From NCBI GenBank assembly GCA_013001055.1, contig JABDNH010000003.1:62001-126000 (forward strand): a stretch of 64,000 bases of DNA. The letters are read 5' to 3'. The stretch is from Sphingomonas sp. (GTDB taxonomy: Bacteria > Pseudomonadota > Alphaproteobacteria > Sphingomonadales > Sphingomonadaceae). A model generated the notes under the pieces. It saw only the letters and a program-made list of their open reading frames with translations. It was not told where the DNA came from and did no database searches. This document shows, one piece after another, positions 26,651 to 35,468 of this stretch. The position numbers were made by a program, and so were the translations under genes. Position 1 is the stretch's first letter. Each line of letters begins with the position of its first letter.

Positions 26651-28006
26651 ATGGCAACACAAATTCCTTCCGCGCCCAAAGTGGGCATGGTGTCCTTGGG
26701 CTGTCCCAAGGCGCTGGTCGATTCCGAACGCATTCTTACCAAGTTGCGCGCCGACGGGTATCAGATGAGCCCGGATTATGACGGCGCCGATGTCGTGTTG
26801 GTCAACACCTGCGGATTCCTCGATAGCGCAAAGGAAGAATCGCTCGAAGCGATCGGCGAAGCCATCGCCGAAAATGGCCGCGTCGTCGTGACCGGCTGCA
26901 TGGGCAACGAGGCCGAGGTCATCCGCGCCAAGTTCCCGCAAGTGCTCGCCATTACCGGCCCGCAGCAATATGAAGCGGTCGTCAGCGCGGTTCACGATGC
27001 CGCCCCACCAAGCGTCTCGCCTTATGTCGACCTGGTCCCCCAGCCCGACACCAAGCTGACCCCGCGCCACTACAGCTATGTGAAGATTTCCGAAGGCTGC
27101 AATCACCGCTGCGCTTTCTGCATCATTCCGAGCATCAGAGGCGATCTCGCCAGCCGCCGCCCCGACGCTATCCTGCGCGAAGCCGAAAAGCTGGTCGCCG
27201 CGGGCACGAGGGAATTGCTCGTCATCAGCCAGGATACCAGCGCCTACGGCCTTGATCTCAAGCACGCCAGCTATCCGTTAAAGGGCGGCGGTGAAGTGCG
27301 CGCCCACATGACCGACCTTGCCGAGGCGCTGGGCGCCTTGCGTACGCCCGATGGCGGGCAGCCGTGGGTGCGCCTTCACTACGTTTACCCCTACCCGCAT
27401 GTTGACAAGGTCATCCCGCTAATGGCCGAGGGCAAGCTGACGCCGTATCTCGACATTCCCTTCCAGCACGCGTCGCCCAAGATCCTCAAATCGATGAAGC
27501 GCCCCGCTGCCAGCGCCAAGGTGCTTGATCGCCTCAAGAACTGGCGCGAGATCTGTCCCGACATTGCCGTGCGCTCGAGCTTCGTCGTCGGCTTTCCGGG
27601 CGAAACCGAGGAAGATTTCCAGTACCTCCTCGACTGGCTGACCGAAGCGCAGCTCGACCGCGTCGGCGCGTTCCGCTTCGAGCCTGTAGAAGGCGCGCAA
27701 GCCAATGACTTCGCCGACCCCGTGCCCGAAGAAATCAAGGAAGAACGCTACGCCCGGATCATGGAGCACAGCGCCAAGATCAGTGCGGCCAAACTGCAGG
27801 CCAAGATCGGCACGACCATCGATGTCATCATCGACGTGGTGGATGAGGAAAGCGGCGGCGCTACGGGCCGCAGCAAAGCCGACGCCCCCGAGATCGACGG
27901 CGAAGTCCACCTGCGCGATGCGGGGCATCTGAAGGCTGGCGACTTCGTGAAAGTCGACGTCGAAGACGCCGACGCGCATGATTTGTTCGGGGTACCAACT
28001 GCTTGA
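26651..28006 (+). CDS. rimO: Ribosomal protein uS12 methylthiotransferase
   Basis: Radical SAM methylthiotransferase modifying Asp88 of ribosomal protein S12. 451 residues. The UPF0004 domain begins [19 protein letters not shown] with Cys ligands in [13 protein letters not shown] and VTGCMGNEA. The radical SAM CX3CX2C is CNHRCAFC, and a C-terminal TRAM domain follows. The start is [10 protein letters not shown] at 26651; the frame is open eleven codons further upstream without support. Confidence 0.96.
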   Translation: MATQIPSAPKVGMVSLGCPKALVDSERILTKLRADGYQMSPDYDGADVVLVNTCGFLDSAKEESLEAIGEAIAENGRVVVTGCMGNEAEVIRAKFPQVLAITGPQQYEAVVSAVHDAAPPSVSPYVDLVPQPDTKLTPRHYSYVKISEGCNHRCAFCIIPSIRGDLASRRPDAILREAEKLVAAGTRELLVISQDTSAYGLDLKHASYPLKGGGEVRAHMTDLAEALGALRTPDGGQPWVRLHYVYPYPHVDKVIPLMAEGKLTPYLDIPFQHASPKILKSMKRPAASAKVLDRLKNWREICPDIAVRSSFVVGFPGETEEDFQYLLDWLTEAQLDRVGAFRFEPVEGAQANDFADPVPEEIKEERYARIMEHSAKISAAKLQAKIGTTIDVIIDVVDEESGGATGRSKADAPEIDGEVHLRDAGHLKAGDFVKVDVEDADAHDLFGVPTA

Positions 28007-28042
28007 ATTGACAACCGCGCTGCAGCGTCCACTGTGGCGTAC

Positions 28043-29392
28043 ATGAAGAATGCTTTCGTCGCGCTCGCCGCCCTCGCCTCGCCTGTCACCGCCATCACGC
28101 CGCCCATCCTGCCGATGAGCGACACCGAGCTGGTTCGACCAGACTATCCCGACATCCTGCCCATGCGCGAACGCGCGGCGGTGATCGATCGCATCCTTGA
28201 AGAACGGCTCGACATGATCATCCCCAAGATCATGCGCGAGCAGGGCATCGACATGTGGCTGCTGATGAGCCGCGAATATTTCGAGGACCCGGTAACCGCC
28301 TCGATGCTCGACGCCAAATCCATGAGCGCGCGGCGACGCACGATCCTCGTCTTCCATGACCCGGGCGAAGGCAAGCCGATCGAGCGGCTGACGATCAGTC
28401 GCTACGGCCTCGCCGACCTGTTCGAACCGAGCTGGGATCCTGCCGTCGAACCCGACCAGTGGAAGGCGGTTGCCGACATCATTGCGGCGCGCGATCCCGA
28501 GAGAATCGCGATCAACTATAGCGACCTCAAGGCCTTTGGCGACGGCATGACGCTGAGCCAGTATCGCCTGATGATGGCCGCGCTTCCGGAGCAGTACCAA
28601 CAGCGCATCGTATCGGGCGAAACGCTCTCGGTACGCTGGCTCGAAGAACGCGTGCCGAGCGAGCTGAAAATCTATCCCGGCATCGTGCGCCTGGCCCACG
28701 CGGTCATCGGCGAGGCCTTCAGCCGCGCCGTCATCACGCCCGGCACGACAACGGCCGACGATGTGCGCTGGTGGATGCGCGACAAGCTTGCCACGAATGG
28801 CCTGACGCCGTGGTTCCATCCGTCGGTCTCGATCCAGCGCGAAGGCGTGGAGGGCATGCTTACAGGCGATGAGGTCATCATGCCTGGCGACCTGCTGTGG
28901 ACCGATTTCGGTATCACCTACCTGCGTCTCAACACCGACACGCAGCACCTCGCCTACGTCCTCAAGCCCGGCGAGACCGAGGCCCCCGCCGGATTGCGCC
29001 AAGGACTGGCGAACACCGTTCAGCTCGGAAACATATTGCGCGAGAGTTTCCGCACCGGCGACACCGGCAACGACATCCTGTTTCGCGCTCGCAAGCGCGC
29101 GATCGCGGAAGGGATCGATCCGTCGATCTACTCGCACCCCATCGGCCTGCATGGCCACGGCGCGGGCACCGCGATCGGGTTTTGGGACAACCAGAAGGGC
29201 GATCCGCGCAGCGAATATCGCCTTCGCGCAAACACCGCCTGGTCGATTGAATTCACGAACTATACCGAAGTGCCCGAATGGGGTGGCCAACGCGTAGATT
29301 TCCGCAGCGAGGAAGACGCCTGGTTCGACGGAGAAAGCGTGCGCTATCTCGACGGCCGCCAGACCGAACTGACGCTGATTTCAAGTGAATAG
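28043..29392 (+). CDS. Secreted M24 family metallopeptidase (Xaa-Pro aminopeptidase-like)
   Basis: A 449-residue enzyme with a cleavable leader (MKNAFVALAALASPVTA), so it should be periplasmic. The pita-bread fold is recognised by the metal-ligand region LLWTDFGITYLRLNTDTQH (two Asp), the His in YSHPIGLHGHGAG and the Glu in WSIEFTNYTEVP. The family removes N-terminal residues next to proline or cleaves related dipeptides. It is separated from rimO by 36 bases. Confidence 0.88.
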   Translation: MKNAFVALAALASPVTAITPPILPMSDTELVRPDYPDILPMRERAAVIDRILEERLDMIIPKIMREQGIDMWLLMSREYFEDPVTASMLDAKSMSARRRTILVFHDPGEGKPIERLTISRYGLADLFEPSWDPAVEPDQWKAVADIIAARDPERIAINYSDLKAFGDGMTLSQYRLMMAALPEQYQQRIVSGETLSVRWLEERVPSELKIYPGIVRLAHAVIGEAFSRAVITPGTTTADDVRWWMRDKLATNGLTPWFHPSVSIQREGVEGMLTGDEVIMPGDLLWTDFGITYLRLNTDTQHLAYVLKPGETEAPAGLRQGLANTVQLGNILRESFRTGDTGNDILFRARKRAIAEGIDPSIYSHPIGLHGHGAGTAIGFWDNQKGDPRSEYRLRANTAWSIEFTNYTEVPEWGGQRVDFRSEEDAWFDGESVRYLDGRQTELTLISSE

Positions 29393-29465
29393 GGCTCCGG
29401 AAAATCTTCCGGCGCAAAAAAGAGTTTAAGAAAAACTAAACCAACTGCTTTGCTTAAGCGTAGTT

Positions 29466-29492
29466 GTAATGACCGCACGATTAGGTCGTTAC
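29466..29492. repeat. Near-perfect inverted repeat upstream of the CHRD gene
   Basis: GTAATGACC (29466-29474), nine-base spacer, GGTCGTTAC (29484-29492): eight of nine pairs match. It lies 12 bases before the CHRD start, between an AT-rich region and the Shine-Dalgarno sequence GGAGAAG, so it could be an operator or a leader hairpin. Confidence 0.5.
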
Positions 29493-29504
29493 GGAGAAGC
29501 AACT

Positions 29505-29969
29505 ATGACTAAGCTTATGATTATCGCCGGCACCGCTCTGACTGGTGCAATTGGACTTACAGGGACGGCGCTTGCCGATCATCCTTATGCCTTCACGGGC
29601 ACGATGCTCGAGACGACTCTGTCCGGCGCCGCCGAAGTGCCCGGCCCTGGTGACCCCGACGGCAGCGGCATCACCAAGCTGTGGCTCAACCACGGCCAGA
29701 GCGAAATTTGCTACGAGATCATGGTCACCGACATCGCGCTACCGGCAACCGGTGCGCATATTCATGAAGCGCCGGCCGGATCGTCGGGCGGTGTTGTCGT
29801 CGGCCTGGCGGCGCCCAACGCCGATGGCGCAAGCATGGGCTGCACCATGGTCGACCAGGCCTTGATCAAGGAAATCCGCAAAAACCCGGCCGACTATTAT
29901 ATCAACATTCACAACGCAGACTATCCGGCCGGCGCGGTGCGCGGCCAACTGCGCAAGAAAAATCGCTAG
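29505..29969 (+). CDS. Secreted CHRD-domain protein
   Basis: A 154-residue protein with a signal peptide (LMIIAGTALTGAIGLTGTALA). The mature part is one CHRD (chordin-like) domain: LSGAAEVPGPGDPDGSG, then CYEIMVTDIALPATGAHIHE, and the ending INIHNADYPAGAVRGQL with the conserved histidines. The domain's bacterial role is unknown. Start MTKLM at 29505 behind GGAGAAG. It has its own AT-rich upstream region and a terminator, so it is monocistronic. Confidence 0.9.
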   Translation: MTKLMIIAGTALTGAIGLTGTALADHPYAFTGTMLETTLSGAAEVPGPGDPDGSGITKLWLNHGQSEICYEIMVTDIALPATGAHIHEAPAGSSGGVVVGLAAPNADGASMGCTMVDQALIKEIRKNPADYYINIHNADYPAGAVRGQLRKKNR

Positions 29970-29989
29970 ATCGCAGTGAAGCGATGGCA

Positions 29990-30028
29990 ACGGGAACGCG
30001 GCCAAATGGCTGCGCTCCCGTTTCTTTT
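29990..30028 (+). terminator. Intrinsic terminator after CHRD gene
   Basis: ACGGGA (29990-29995) pairs with TCCCGT (30016-30021), extended by inner CGC/GCG pairing, followed by TTCTTTT. Confidence 0.75.
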
Positions 30029-30068
30029 GACTGGGTCTTGGAATCTTGTCGACGGAACGACTATCTGA

Positions 30069-31469
30069 ATGGCCATGACCGATCTTTTGAAGGCCGACAA
30101 AGGCCAACCCGCAACGACCATCCACCTCGTCGACGAAAACAGCTTCGACGATTGGCGCGCCGCGCAGCCGGCGCGCGTCCGCACGCTCCTCGATGCGCGC
30201 CGCTTCAACGGAAAGACCGGCTATAGCAACATCATCATTCCAGGCGACTCCGAAGACGAATGGTCGGTGGTGACGACGGTCGCCAATATCGATGAATTGT
30301 CACCATGGTGCCTGGCCAAGCTGGCGCAGGTCTTGCCGGGTGGTACCTACCGCCTTGCTGATGACCGTCATCCCGGTCCGGCGAAACTTGGGTGGATCCT
30401 TGCCCAGCACCGCTTCGATACGTATCGCAGCGATCCGGAGGAGCCGGCCGGCCCCCGCGTCCTGCTGGCCAGCGATGTCGCCGATATGGAGCGCACCGTG
30501 CGGCTGGCCGACGCCACAACGCTGGTGCGCGATCTCATCAATACGCCCGCCGACGATTTGGGACCCGCACAAATCGAAGACGTCATCCGCAAGCTCGGCG
30601 ACAAGCACGACGCCACCATTTCGGTCACCAAGGGCGATGGGCTCGAACAGGGTTATCCCATGATCCACGCCGTCGGGCGCGCTGCAGCCAAGGGGCGCGA
30701 ACCCCGCCTCGTCGAGCTTGAATGGGGGCGCAAGGATGCGCCGCGCGTCGCCATCGTCGGCAAGGGTGTCGTCTTCGACACGGGCGGCCTGAGCATGAAG
30801 TCGGGTAAAGGCATGGCGCTCATGAAAAAGGATATGGGCGGCGCCGCGCACGCCATCGCGCTGGCGCGCGTGGTGATGGAGAGCCGCCTGCCCGTGCGGT
30901 TGCACCTGTTGATCCCAACGGTGGAAAACAGCGTCGATTCCAATGCCATTCGCCCGAGCGACATCATCAAGAGCCGCAAGGGCCTCACCGTTGAAGTCGA
31001 CAATACCGATGCGGAAGGGCGACTGATCCTCGGCGATGCGCTCACCAAGGCCGGGGAGAGCGACCCTGAACTGATCATCGATTATGCAACGCTTACGGGC
31101 GCCGCGCGGGTGGCGCTTGGCCCTGACCTGCCGCCCATGTTCGCCAATGACGATGACCTTGCCAAAGACCTCGAAGAGGGGGCGAAGCAGGAAAGCGATC
31201 CGATCTGGCGGATGCCGCTATGGTCGGACTATAACAGCATGCACAAATCCACCATCGCCGACATGGTCAACTCGGGCGGATCGCCTTTTGCCGGCTGCAT
31301 CACCGCAGCGCTTTTCCTCCAGCGTTTCGTACCGTCGGAAATCCCCTGGGCCCACTTCGATACGTTCGGATGGATGCCCAGCGCCAAGCCGGGACGACCA
31401 AAGGGCGGCGAAGCTTACGGCCTGCGCGCCGCCTTCGCGATGCTGGAGCAACGGTTCACCGCGAAATAA
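30069..31469 (+). CDS. M17 leucyl aminopeptidase family protein
   Basis: A cytoplasmic two-metal aminopeptidase, 466 residues. The signature NTDAEGRLIL is present (DNTDAEGRLILGDAL), with GKGVVFDTGGLSMKSGKGM and MKKDMGGAAHA supplying the catalytic Lys and metal ligands. The N-terminal part is divergent from PepA, which fits the PepB-like group. Start ATG 30069, or ATG 30075 two codons later. A MarR-family regulator follows after about 105 bases. Confidence 0.93.
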   Translation: MAMTDLLKADKGQPATTIHLVDENSFDDWRAAQPARVRTLLDARRFNGKTGYSNIIIPGDSEDEWSVVTTVANIDELSPWCLAKLAQVLPGGTYRLADDRHPGPAKLGWILAQHRFDTYRSDPEEPAGPRVLLASDVADMERTVRLADATTLVRDLINTPADDLGPAQIEDVIRKLGDKHDATISVTKGDGLEQGYPMIHAVGRAAAKGREPRLVELEWGRKDAPRVAIVGKGVVFDTGGLSMKSGKGMALMKKDMGGAAHAIALARVVMESRLPVRLHLLIPTVENSVDSNAIRPSDIIKSRKGLTVEVDNTDAEGRLILGDALTKAGESDPELIIDYATLTGAARVALGPDLPPMFANDDDLAKDLEEGAKQESDPIWRMPLWSDYNSMHKSTIADMVNSGGSPFAGCITAALFLQRFVPSEIPWAHFDTFGWMPSAKPGRPKGGEAYGLRAAFAMLEQRFTAK

Positions 31470-31574
31470 TTTCTATTGGCTTGATACGACCGCTCAACTG
31501 TTGGCCGAGATGCAACCAAAAGACGTGCCTGTCGGTTGCTTCAATATATCCGATATCAAGGCGAAGGAATGAGA

Positions 31575-31946
31575 ATGGGAACCCTTTCTTTGGCCGGATG
31601 GAACAGGGCCCTGACTCAATATGTGCGTTCAGGAGCGCCCGATCTTACCAACCGGCAAATGGCATTGCTGCTGACGGTCTATCTGACCCCCGGTCCGCAT
31701 ACCGTACGCGGCCTGGCGCGTAAGCTCGACGTTTCAAAACCCGTTGTCACTCGTGCCTTGAATACGTTGGGCACCCTCGGCTATCTGAAGCGCGAGCGGG
31801 ACCAGGACGATCGCCGCAACATCTTTATCGTCCAGACGCAAGACGGGGCAAAGTTTCTTGAAAAATTCGAAGCCTATCTCGGGCAGCAAGAAAATGGCGC
31901 CGTCAAGCAGCGATCCGAAGAACGCGTCTTCATCGCCGCCGAATGA
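31575..31946 (+). CDS. MarR-family transcriptional regulator
   Basis: A 123-residue winged-helix regulator. The HTH and wing are seen in TVRGLARKLDVSKPVVTRAL and YLKRERDQDDRRNIFI, the usual MarR pattern. Start ATG 31575 is supported by GAAGGA six bases upstream; ATG 31569 and a TTG at 31536 are also in frame. It overlaps the next gene by 53 bases. MarR proteins bind small effectors and usually repress neighbouring genes; the target here is not apparent. Confidence 0.88.
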   Translation: MGTLSLAGWNRALTQYVRSGAPDLTNRQMALLLTVYLTPGPHTVRGLARKLDVSKPVVTRALNTLGTLGYLKRERDQDDRRNIFIVQTQDGAKFLEKFEAYLGQQENGAVKQRSEERVFIAAE

Positions 31947-32247
31947 AAGCTTCCCGCTAACCCCTAGCGGCGACCTTCCCGATCCCTCTACCCATGCCTG
32001 GCGCAAGGACCTTGCCGATGTCGCGCTCGCAGGCCGCGTAATCGCCTCTCATTATGCCGCCCCCGTGCCGCGTACGCTTGCCCGGGATACCATCATGTTT
32101 GTGGACGCCGACGTGAAATCGGATGCCATGGCGAAACTGATCGCAGGCGACTGCTTCGAACTATTGGATAGTCGCGGTGGCTGGGCTTGGGGCTATGGCG
32201 GCAAAAACCGGCTTGTCGGCTATATCGACGCCAGCGCGTTATCTTAA
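31894..32247 (+). CDS. SH3-domain protein, apparently the N-terminal part of a truncated NlpC/P60-type protein
   Basis: A 117-residue protein with no signal peptide. The segment DPSTHAWRKDLADVALAGRV, then SHYAAPVPRTLARDT and ELLDSRGGWAWGYGGKNRLVGYI, matches the bacterial SH3-like domain that normally precedes an NlpC/P60 cysteine peptidase in sphingomonads. The frame stops at 32247, and mltG follows immediately on the other strand, so the catalytic domain is missing. Either a solo SH3 protein or a decayed gene. It starts inside marR. Confidence 0.65.
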   Translation: MAPSSSDPKNASSSPPNESFPLTPSGDLPDPSTHAWRKDLADVALAGRVIASHYAAPVPRTLARDTIMFVDADVKSDAMAKLIAGDCFELLDSRGGWAWGYGGKNRLVGYIDASALS

Positions 32248-33203
32248 AGCCCCCGCTCCTCGCGGATACGCCGCCACTCTTTTACATTTGCATTGTGCTC
32301 CTCGAGCGAACGCGCAAAAACATGTCCGCCGGTGCCATCTGCAACATAGTATAGCGCGTCGGTCTCGGCCGGATTAAGCGCGGCGCGAATGCTCTCGATC
32401 CCCGGATTGGTTATCGGTCCCACCGGTAGCCCGGATATTGCCCGCGTGTTGTAGGGGTTGGGATCGCGCAGCTCGCTCACCCGGATCCTGCGCCCCAAGG
32501 GGCGACCATTCGTGATCGGATAGATGGTCGTCGCGTCGGCGCCCAATCGCATACCGATGTTGAGACGGTTGGTCATGACGCCCGCCACCATTTCGCGCTC
32601 TTCGGGCTTACCGGTTTCCTTTTCGATGATCGACGCGAGGATAATTGCTTCCTCGGGGCTCGACACGGCGGCACCGTCGCTGCGCGCGGCCCAGGCTTCC
32701 GCCAGCGCCTTGTCCATCGCCGCCTGCATCCGCTGTACCACCGCGGCGCGCGTTTCCCCGCGCTGGTAGCTGTAGGTCTGCGGCAACACGCTGCCCTCGG
32801 GCGGCAGCGGCGCTTCGCCCTCCAGATAAGGAATCTTGGCGAGCTTTTCCTGTACCAGCACACTTGGCATCCCTTCGGGGATGGCGATCATGCGCTGGTA
32901 GGGCGTGTCGTGCTGCACGATGTCGAGGATGCGCGAAGCGCTGGTTCCCGGCGGAATACGAAATTCACCCGCCTGGATCGGATCGCCGCCACCGAACAAT
33001 CTGGCACCGATGCGCCATAAAGTGGGCGAAATGACGATCTTGCCATCGGCCGCCAGCCGTTCACCGAGTCCGTTCAGGGTCGTGCCTTCTTCGACGATGA
33101 TGGTATCGGGCTGCTCACCAGGGCCTTCCCCCCACCAGCCATAGCCGATGAATGTGAAAGCCGCCGCACCAAGCAGCAGCAACAGGATCAGAAGCTTTTT
33201 CAC
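32244..33203 (-). CDS. mltG: Endolytic transglycosylase MltG
   Basis: Inner-membrane lytic transglycosylase that cleaves nascent glycan strands, setting their length. 319 residues: one N-terminal membrane helix (LLILLLLLGAAAFTFIGYG), a LysM-like segment, then the YceG domain with the catalytic Glu in ILASIIEKETG and the substrate block LGADATTIYPITNGRPLGRRI. It starts within the last codons of fabF (ATGA overlap) in the order acpP-fabF-mltG, common in proteobacteria. Its stop interlocks with the SH3 gene. Confidence 0.96.
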   Translation of the reverse strand: MKKLLILLLLLGAAAFTFIGYGWWGEGPGEQPDTIIVEEGTTLNGLGERLAADGKIVISPTLWRIGARLFGGGDPIQAGEFRIPPGTSASRILDIVQHDTPYQRMIAIPEGMPSVLVQEKLAKIPYLEGEAPLPPEGSVLPQTYSYQRGETRAAVVQRMQAAMDKALAEAWAARSDGAAVSSPEEAIILASIIEKETGKPEEREMVAGVMTNRLNIGMRLGADATTIYPITNGRPLGRRIRVSELRDPNPYNTRAISGLPVGPITNPGIESIRAALNPAETDALYYVADGTGGHVFARSLEEHNANVKEWRRIREERGL

Positions 33204-34456
33204 ACGCGCTTCATGATGAGGCTGGCGTTAGTCCCGCCAAACCCGAAACTGTTGTTGAGCACCGCGTCGACCTTACGCTCACGCGCCTTGAGCGGGACGA
33301 GATCGACACCCTCGGTGCCTTCATCCGGATTGTGCAGGTTGAGCGTCGGCGGGACGATTTGGTCACGAATGGCGAGAATGCAAAAAATGCTCTCGACCGC
33401 GCCTGCGCCGCCCAGAAGATGCCCGATGGCCGACTTGGTCGAGCTCATCGACGCGCCGCCAATGTCATCGCCGAAGAGGCGCTTTACCGCGCCGAGTTCG
33501 ATGGTGTCGGCCATCGTCGAGGTGCCGTGCGCGTTGATATAGTCGATATCGCCCGGTTGAAGGCCCGCCTTGTCGAGCGCGGCCTTCATCGAGCGGAATG
33601 CGCCATCTCCATCGGGGTGCGGCGCGGTCACGTGGTAGGCATCGCCCGACAGGCCGTATCCCACGACTTCGGCGTAGATCTTCGCGCCGCGCGCCTTCGC
33701 GTGCTCATATTCCTCAAGCACCACGACACCCGCACCTTCGCCCATCACGAACCCGTCGCGATCCTTGTCATACGGGCGAGACGCTTCGGTCGGTCGGTCG
33801 TTATAGCTGCTGTTAAGCGCGCGCGCCTGCGCGAAGCCGGCCACGCCAATCGGGCACACGGTCGCTTCAGCCCCGCCTGCCAGCATGACGTCGGCATCGC
33901 CGTCCTTGATCATGCGCGCTGCATCACCGATCGAGTGTGCACCCGTCGAGCAGGCCGTGACCACCGCATGGTTGGGGCCTTTGAGCCCGTACTTGATCGA
34001 CACCTGCCCCGAAATGAGGTTGATGAGACGTCCGTGCACGAAGTGCGGGCTGACACGACTGGGACCGCGCTCGTGCAGCACGAGGCTTTCGCTCTCGATA
34101 CCCGGCAAGCCGCCGATACCCGAACCGATCGAACAACCGGCACGAAGCTTCATCTCGTCGCTCATGTCGTCAAGCCCGGCATCCTCGATGGCCTGGCCTG
34201 CGGCATCGATGCCATAGACAATGAAGGGATCGACCTGGCGCTGCACCTTGCTGTCGACGCGCTTATCGGGATCGAAGCCATATTCATGGTCTGCGGGTTT
34301 GACCTCGCAGGCGATCTGGCACTTCTGGTCCGATGCATCGAACCTGGTGATCGGGCCGGCGCCCGATTTTGCGGCAAGGATGTTCTTCCAGCTTGTTTCG
34401 ACGTCGCCACCAAGCGGCGTCACGAGTCCCAGTCCGGTTACGACCACACGGCGCAT
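33200..34456 (-). CDS. fabF: 3-oxoacyl-[acyl-carrier-protein] synthase II
   Basis: Condensing enzyme of fatty acid elongation, 418 residues. The active-site Cys is in VVTACSTGAHSIGDAA, with the catalytic His residues in INAHGTSTMADTIELGAV and KSAIGHLLGGAGAVES. The N-terminus MRRVVVTGLGLVTPLGG fixes the start at 34456, with GGAGA upstream; four extra codons upstream are unlikely to be used. Follows acpP on the same strand and overlaps mltG. Confidence 0.97.
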   Translation of the reverse strand: MRRVVVTGLGLVTPLGGDVETSWKNILAAKSGAGPITRFDASDQKCQIACEVKPADHEYGFDPDKRVDSKVQRQVDPFIVYGIDAAGQAIEDAGLDDMSDEMKLRAGCSIGSGIGGLPGIESESLVLHERGPSRVSPHFVHGRLINLISGQVSIKYGLKGPNHAVVTACSTGAHSIGDAARMIKDGDADVMLAGGAEATVCPIGVAGFAQARALNSSYNDRPTEASRPYDKDRDGFVMGEGAGVVVLEEYEHAKARGAKIYAEVVGYGLSGDAYHVTAPHPDGDGAFRSMKAALDKAGLQPGDIDYINAHGTSTMADTIELGAVKRLFGDDIGGASMSSTKSAIGHLLGGAGAVESIFCILAIRDQIVPPTLNLHNPDEGTEGVDLVPLKARERKVDAVLNNSFGFGGTNASLIMKRV

Positions 34457-34478
34457 ATATGTCTCCAAATACAGCTAA

Positions 34479-34507
34479 GGCCCGGCCCCCTGTTCAGGTG
34501 CCGGGCC
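34479..34507 (-). other. GC-rich hairpin between acpP and fabF
   Basis: GGCCCGG (34479-34485) pairs with CCGGGCC (34501-34507), with a 15-base loop. No T-run follows on the transcribed strand, so it is more likely an mRNA processing or stability element than a full terminator. It could account for higher acpP than fabF mRNA. Confidence 0.5.
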
Positions 34508-34554
34508 CTATTGCCTCTCCCGGCCCCTTCCGGGGGGTCGGTCAGATCAGACGC

Positions 34555-34791
34555 TTAGCCCTTGTTCTTTTCGATGTAGTTGATCGCGTCCTTGACGGTA
34601 GCGATGTCTTCCGCCGCATCGTCAGGGATCTCTACGCCGAATTCTTCTTCGAACGCCATGACCAGCTCGACGATGTCGAGGCTGTCGGCACCAAGATCGT
34701 CGATGAAGCTGGCATCCTCTGTGACTTTCTCGGCTTCAACGCCAAGATGTTCCACAACGATTTTCTTCACACGATCAGCAGTGTCGCTCAT
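34555..34791 (-). CDS. acpP: Acyl carrier protein
   Basis: The 78-residue carrier of growing fatty acyl chains. The phosphopantetheine attachment serine is in [13 protein letters not shown], with the acidic helix [17 protein letters not shown] after it. Length and charge are typical. ATG 34791 has AGGAG upstream. Leads acpP-fabF-mltG. Confidence 0.98.
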   Translation of the reverse strand: MSDTADRVKKIVVEHLGVEAEKVTEDASFIDDLGADSLDIVELVMAFEEEFGVEIPDDAAEDIATVKDAINYIEKNKG

Positions 34792-34891
34792 AAAAAGTTC
34801 TCCTGTTAAGCTTTGACCAGTGCCCTAGCGTCGAGAAAGGCGCACCGCAAGCCTGCTCGACGAAGCCATATCCTCTCTTTAGGAAGGGCAT

Positions 34892-35338
34892 ATGACGCGC
34901 GAGCGCCCCCTTACTACCGGTGAGATCGAGCTTTCGCGGACGATTTTCAAGGATTCGATCGATTATCGGCGCGTCCGGCTGAAGCGGAAGAAGTGGTTCC
35001 CGTTCCAGCCGCGCGGTGTAGTGATGGCCCCTACCGGCCATATTCACTTTCATCCCGAAAGCCGTGCCTGGTCAGATGACTTTTCCAAGGAGCCCCTCGC
35101 GCACCAAGGCCTGTTCGTCCACGAAATGACGCATGTCTGGCAGACGCACAAAGGCGGCTGGTGGTACCTTCTTCTTATGCGCCATCCCTTTTGCCGCTAC
35201 GGCTTCGAATTGAGCGACAACAAGCCCTTTCGTCTCTACGGGATCGAGCAGCAGGCGGAAATCGTGCGCCATCATTTCATGGCAAGCCGTGGGCGTTACG
35301 GTATCGTCGCACCGCCGCCCGACATGCTTCCGTTCTAG
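34892..35338 (+). CDS. Zincin-like 'vgr-related' protein
   Basis: A 148-residue protein with an HExxH motif (VHEMTHVWQTH, about residue 76) and no signal peptide. Further conserved parts are LTTGEIELSRTIFKDSIDY at the N-terminus and GHIHFHPES before the motif. Sphingomonads carry this as 'vgr-related protein'; I infer a metal-dependent hydrolase. ATG 34892 has AGGAAGGG upstream. It has no obvious operon partner; the acpP gene is divergent from it. Confidence 0.78.
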   Translation: MTRERPLTTGEIELSRTIFKDSIDYRRVRLKRKKWFPFQPRGVVMAPTGHIHFHPESRAWSDDFSKEPLAHQGLFVHEMTHVWQTHKGGWWYLLLMRHPFCRYGFELSDNKPFRLYGIEQQAEIVRHHFMASRGRYGIVAPPPDMLPF

Positions 35339-35468
35339 CCGCCGGGACGGTGTAGCCAAATTGCAACTGTCGGGAATCGAACGTCTGCGCGGCGCCAGAT
35401 TTGGCTTTGATCGCGCTGCATTTTGACTCATGATTCCCGCCAATCTCGGTAAACAGGGGAGATCTCTC

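Noticed and set aside
27419-29290. Open frame of 623 codons on the minus strand across the rimO end and M24 peptidase gene
   Set aside because: It covers two well-supported genes on the other strand and has no family motif. Long antisense frames are expected in high-GC codon-biased DNA.
29397-29412. CCGGAA-AATC-TTCCGG hairpin after the M24 peptidase gene
   Set aside because: The stem is only six pairs and no T-run follows. Not listed as a terminator.
33332-34558. Open frame of 408 codons on the plus strand opposite fabF
   Set aside because: Shadow of fabF; it has no ribosome-binding site or motif.
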